Origin: Defluviicoccus sp.
Lineage (GTDB): Bacteria; Pseudomonadota; Alphaproteobacteria; MPNO01
DNA length: 35,977 nt
Assembly: GCA_028821395.1 (NCBI GenBank)
Contig: JAPPGP010000008.1
Location: 1 to 35,977, forward strand
Reading direction: 5' to 3'
In this document: positions 35,706-35,977 of the stretch, one piece after another
Numbering within the stretch: the first letter of the stretch is position 1
Layout: each line of letters starts with the position of its first letter
The notes under the pieces: model-generated
Told to the model about the DNA's origin: nothing
The model's input: only the letters and a program-made list of their open reading frames with translations
Database searches by the model: none
Translations under genes and position numbers: made by a program

Positions 35706-35882
35706 ATGGGCGAAATCACGCTCGGCGTGGAAGAGGAGTTGATGATCGTCGATCCGCTCACGCGCGACGTGGTCGCGGACCCCGACGAGGGGATCATGGC
35801 CCGGGCCGTCGAGCTGGCCGGCGAGCACAAGGTGGTCAGCGAGTTCATGCGTTCTCAGATCGAGACCAATTCCAGGGTGTAG
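35706..35882 (+). pseudogene. 5' fragment of a GCS2/YbdK carboxylate-amine ligase gene, interrupted
   Basis: 58 residues starting MGEITLGVEEELMIVDPLTR and reaching KVVSEFMRSQIETNSRV before a TAG. These are the characteristic first strands of glutamate-cysteine-ligase type 2 (YbdK-like) proteins, whose normal length is about 370-400 residues and in which the next residue is usually Cys. The start is ATG 35706 with AAGGGA upstream; TTG 35688 is an alternative. Similarity stops at the TAG, and the following sequence to the window end changes base composition strongly. The gene is therefore broken by an insertion or lies at a chimeric or contig-end junction. If it were intact it would be a second gene after the Rieske oxygenase (64-nt gap). 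Confidence 0.72.
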
Positions 35883-35977
35883 GATTACTGAACGTTGCGG
35901 ATTGGTGGGTCGTTTGGGAGTTGGGTCGTTCTCTCTCCATTTCGTTGTTATATTACTTGAGGTTAGGAGGATTGTCG
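35880..35977. mobile_element. Possible left edge of an inserted element (AT-rich)
   Basis: From the point where the ligase frame is lost, base composition falls to about 46% G+C by hand count (35883-35977). The preceding genes are clearly much richer. The sequence TTAGGAGGATTG close to the end looks like a ribosome binding site for a gene that would begin at or beyond the window edge. No transposase code, terminal repeat or target duplication can be checked here, because the other end is missing. A contig end or assembly joint would look similar. Confidence 0.35.

Overview
The window comes from a very GC-rich bacterial chromosome, most likely an alphaproteobacterium. The pointers are the oxygen-dependent CobG/CobN cobalamin route with the DUF1636-CobW-CobN-CobG gene order, a tripartite tricarboxylate (TctCBA) uptake system with a Bug-type receptor, and tightly overlapping genes that mix ATG, GTG and TTG starts. 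No rRNA, tRNA, phage gene or CRISPR array was seen. The taxon is an inference; there is no marker gene here.

Region 1 (1-15343) is a cobalamin (vitamin B12) locus. Leftward from about 5.8 kb run a DUF1636 protein, cobW, cobN and cobG (cut by the window edge). Rightward run cobP/cobU, cobO and cobQ, with cobD (cbiB) pointing back and cobC pointing forward. A second leftward block holds a deoxyribosyltransferase-like gene, cobT and cobS. Between the two blocks sit three genes with no known B12 role: a small and a large subunit of a LeuCD/aconitase-type dehydratase, and an AhpD-like protein. A possible degenerate B12-riboswitch remnant lies in the short divergent spacer at 5.79-5.89 kb.

Region 2 (15438-26493) looks like an organosulfate uptake and desulfation locus. 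A TctCBA transporter feeds two formylglycine-type sulfatases with no signal peptide, so they are probably cytoplasmic. A MarR regulator and a metallo-beta-lactamase-fold hydrolase share the second operon. A divergent operon encodes a UROD/MetE-like protein, a thiamine-diphosphate enzyme and a secreted DUF3047 protein. Near-identical 19-bp dyads occur in front of tctCBA and in the sulfatase/UROD-like divergent spacer. They are the likely MarR operators and tie the operons into one regulon.

Region 3 (26509-35641) starts with a glutathione transferase, followed by what looks like a lipid-modifying and export module. It contains a 674-residue fusion of an N-terminal GPP34 (GOLPH3-like) domain to a cytochrome P450, an FAD-dependent oxidoreductase, a LolA-like periplasmic protein, an RND/MMPL transporter and a Rieske oxygenase related to sterol/steroid oxygenases. 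The GPP34-P450 fusion, whose I-helix also lacks the usual acid-alcohol pair, is the most unusual protein in the window.

Region 4 (35706-35977) holds the first 58 codons of a GCS2/YbdK-type carboxylate-amine ligase. The reading frame stops abruptly where the sequence turns clearly AT-richer, which looks like the left edge of an inserted element or a chimeric contig end.
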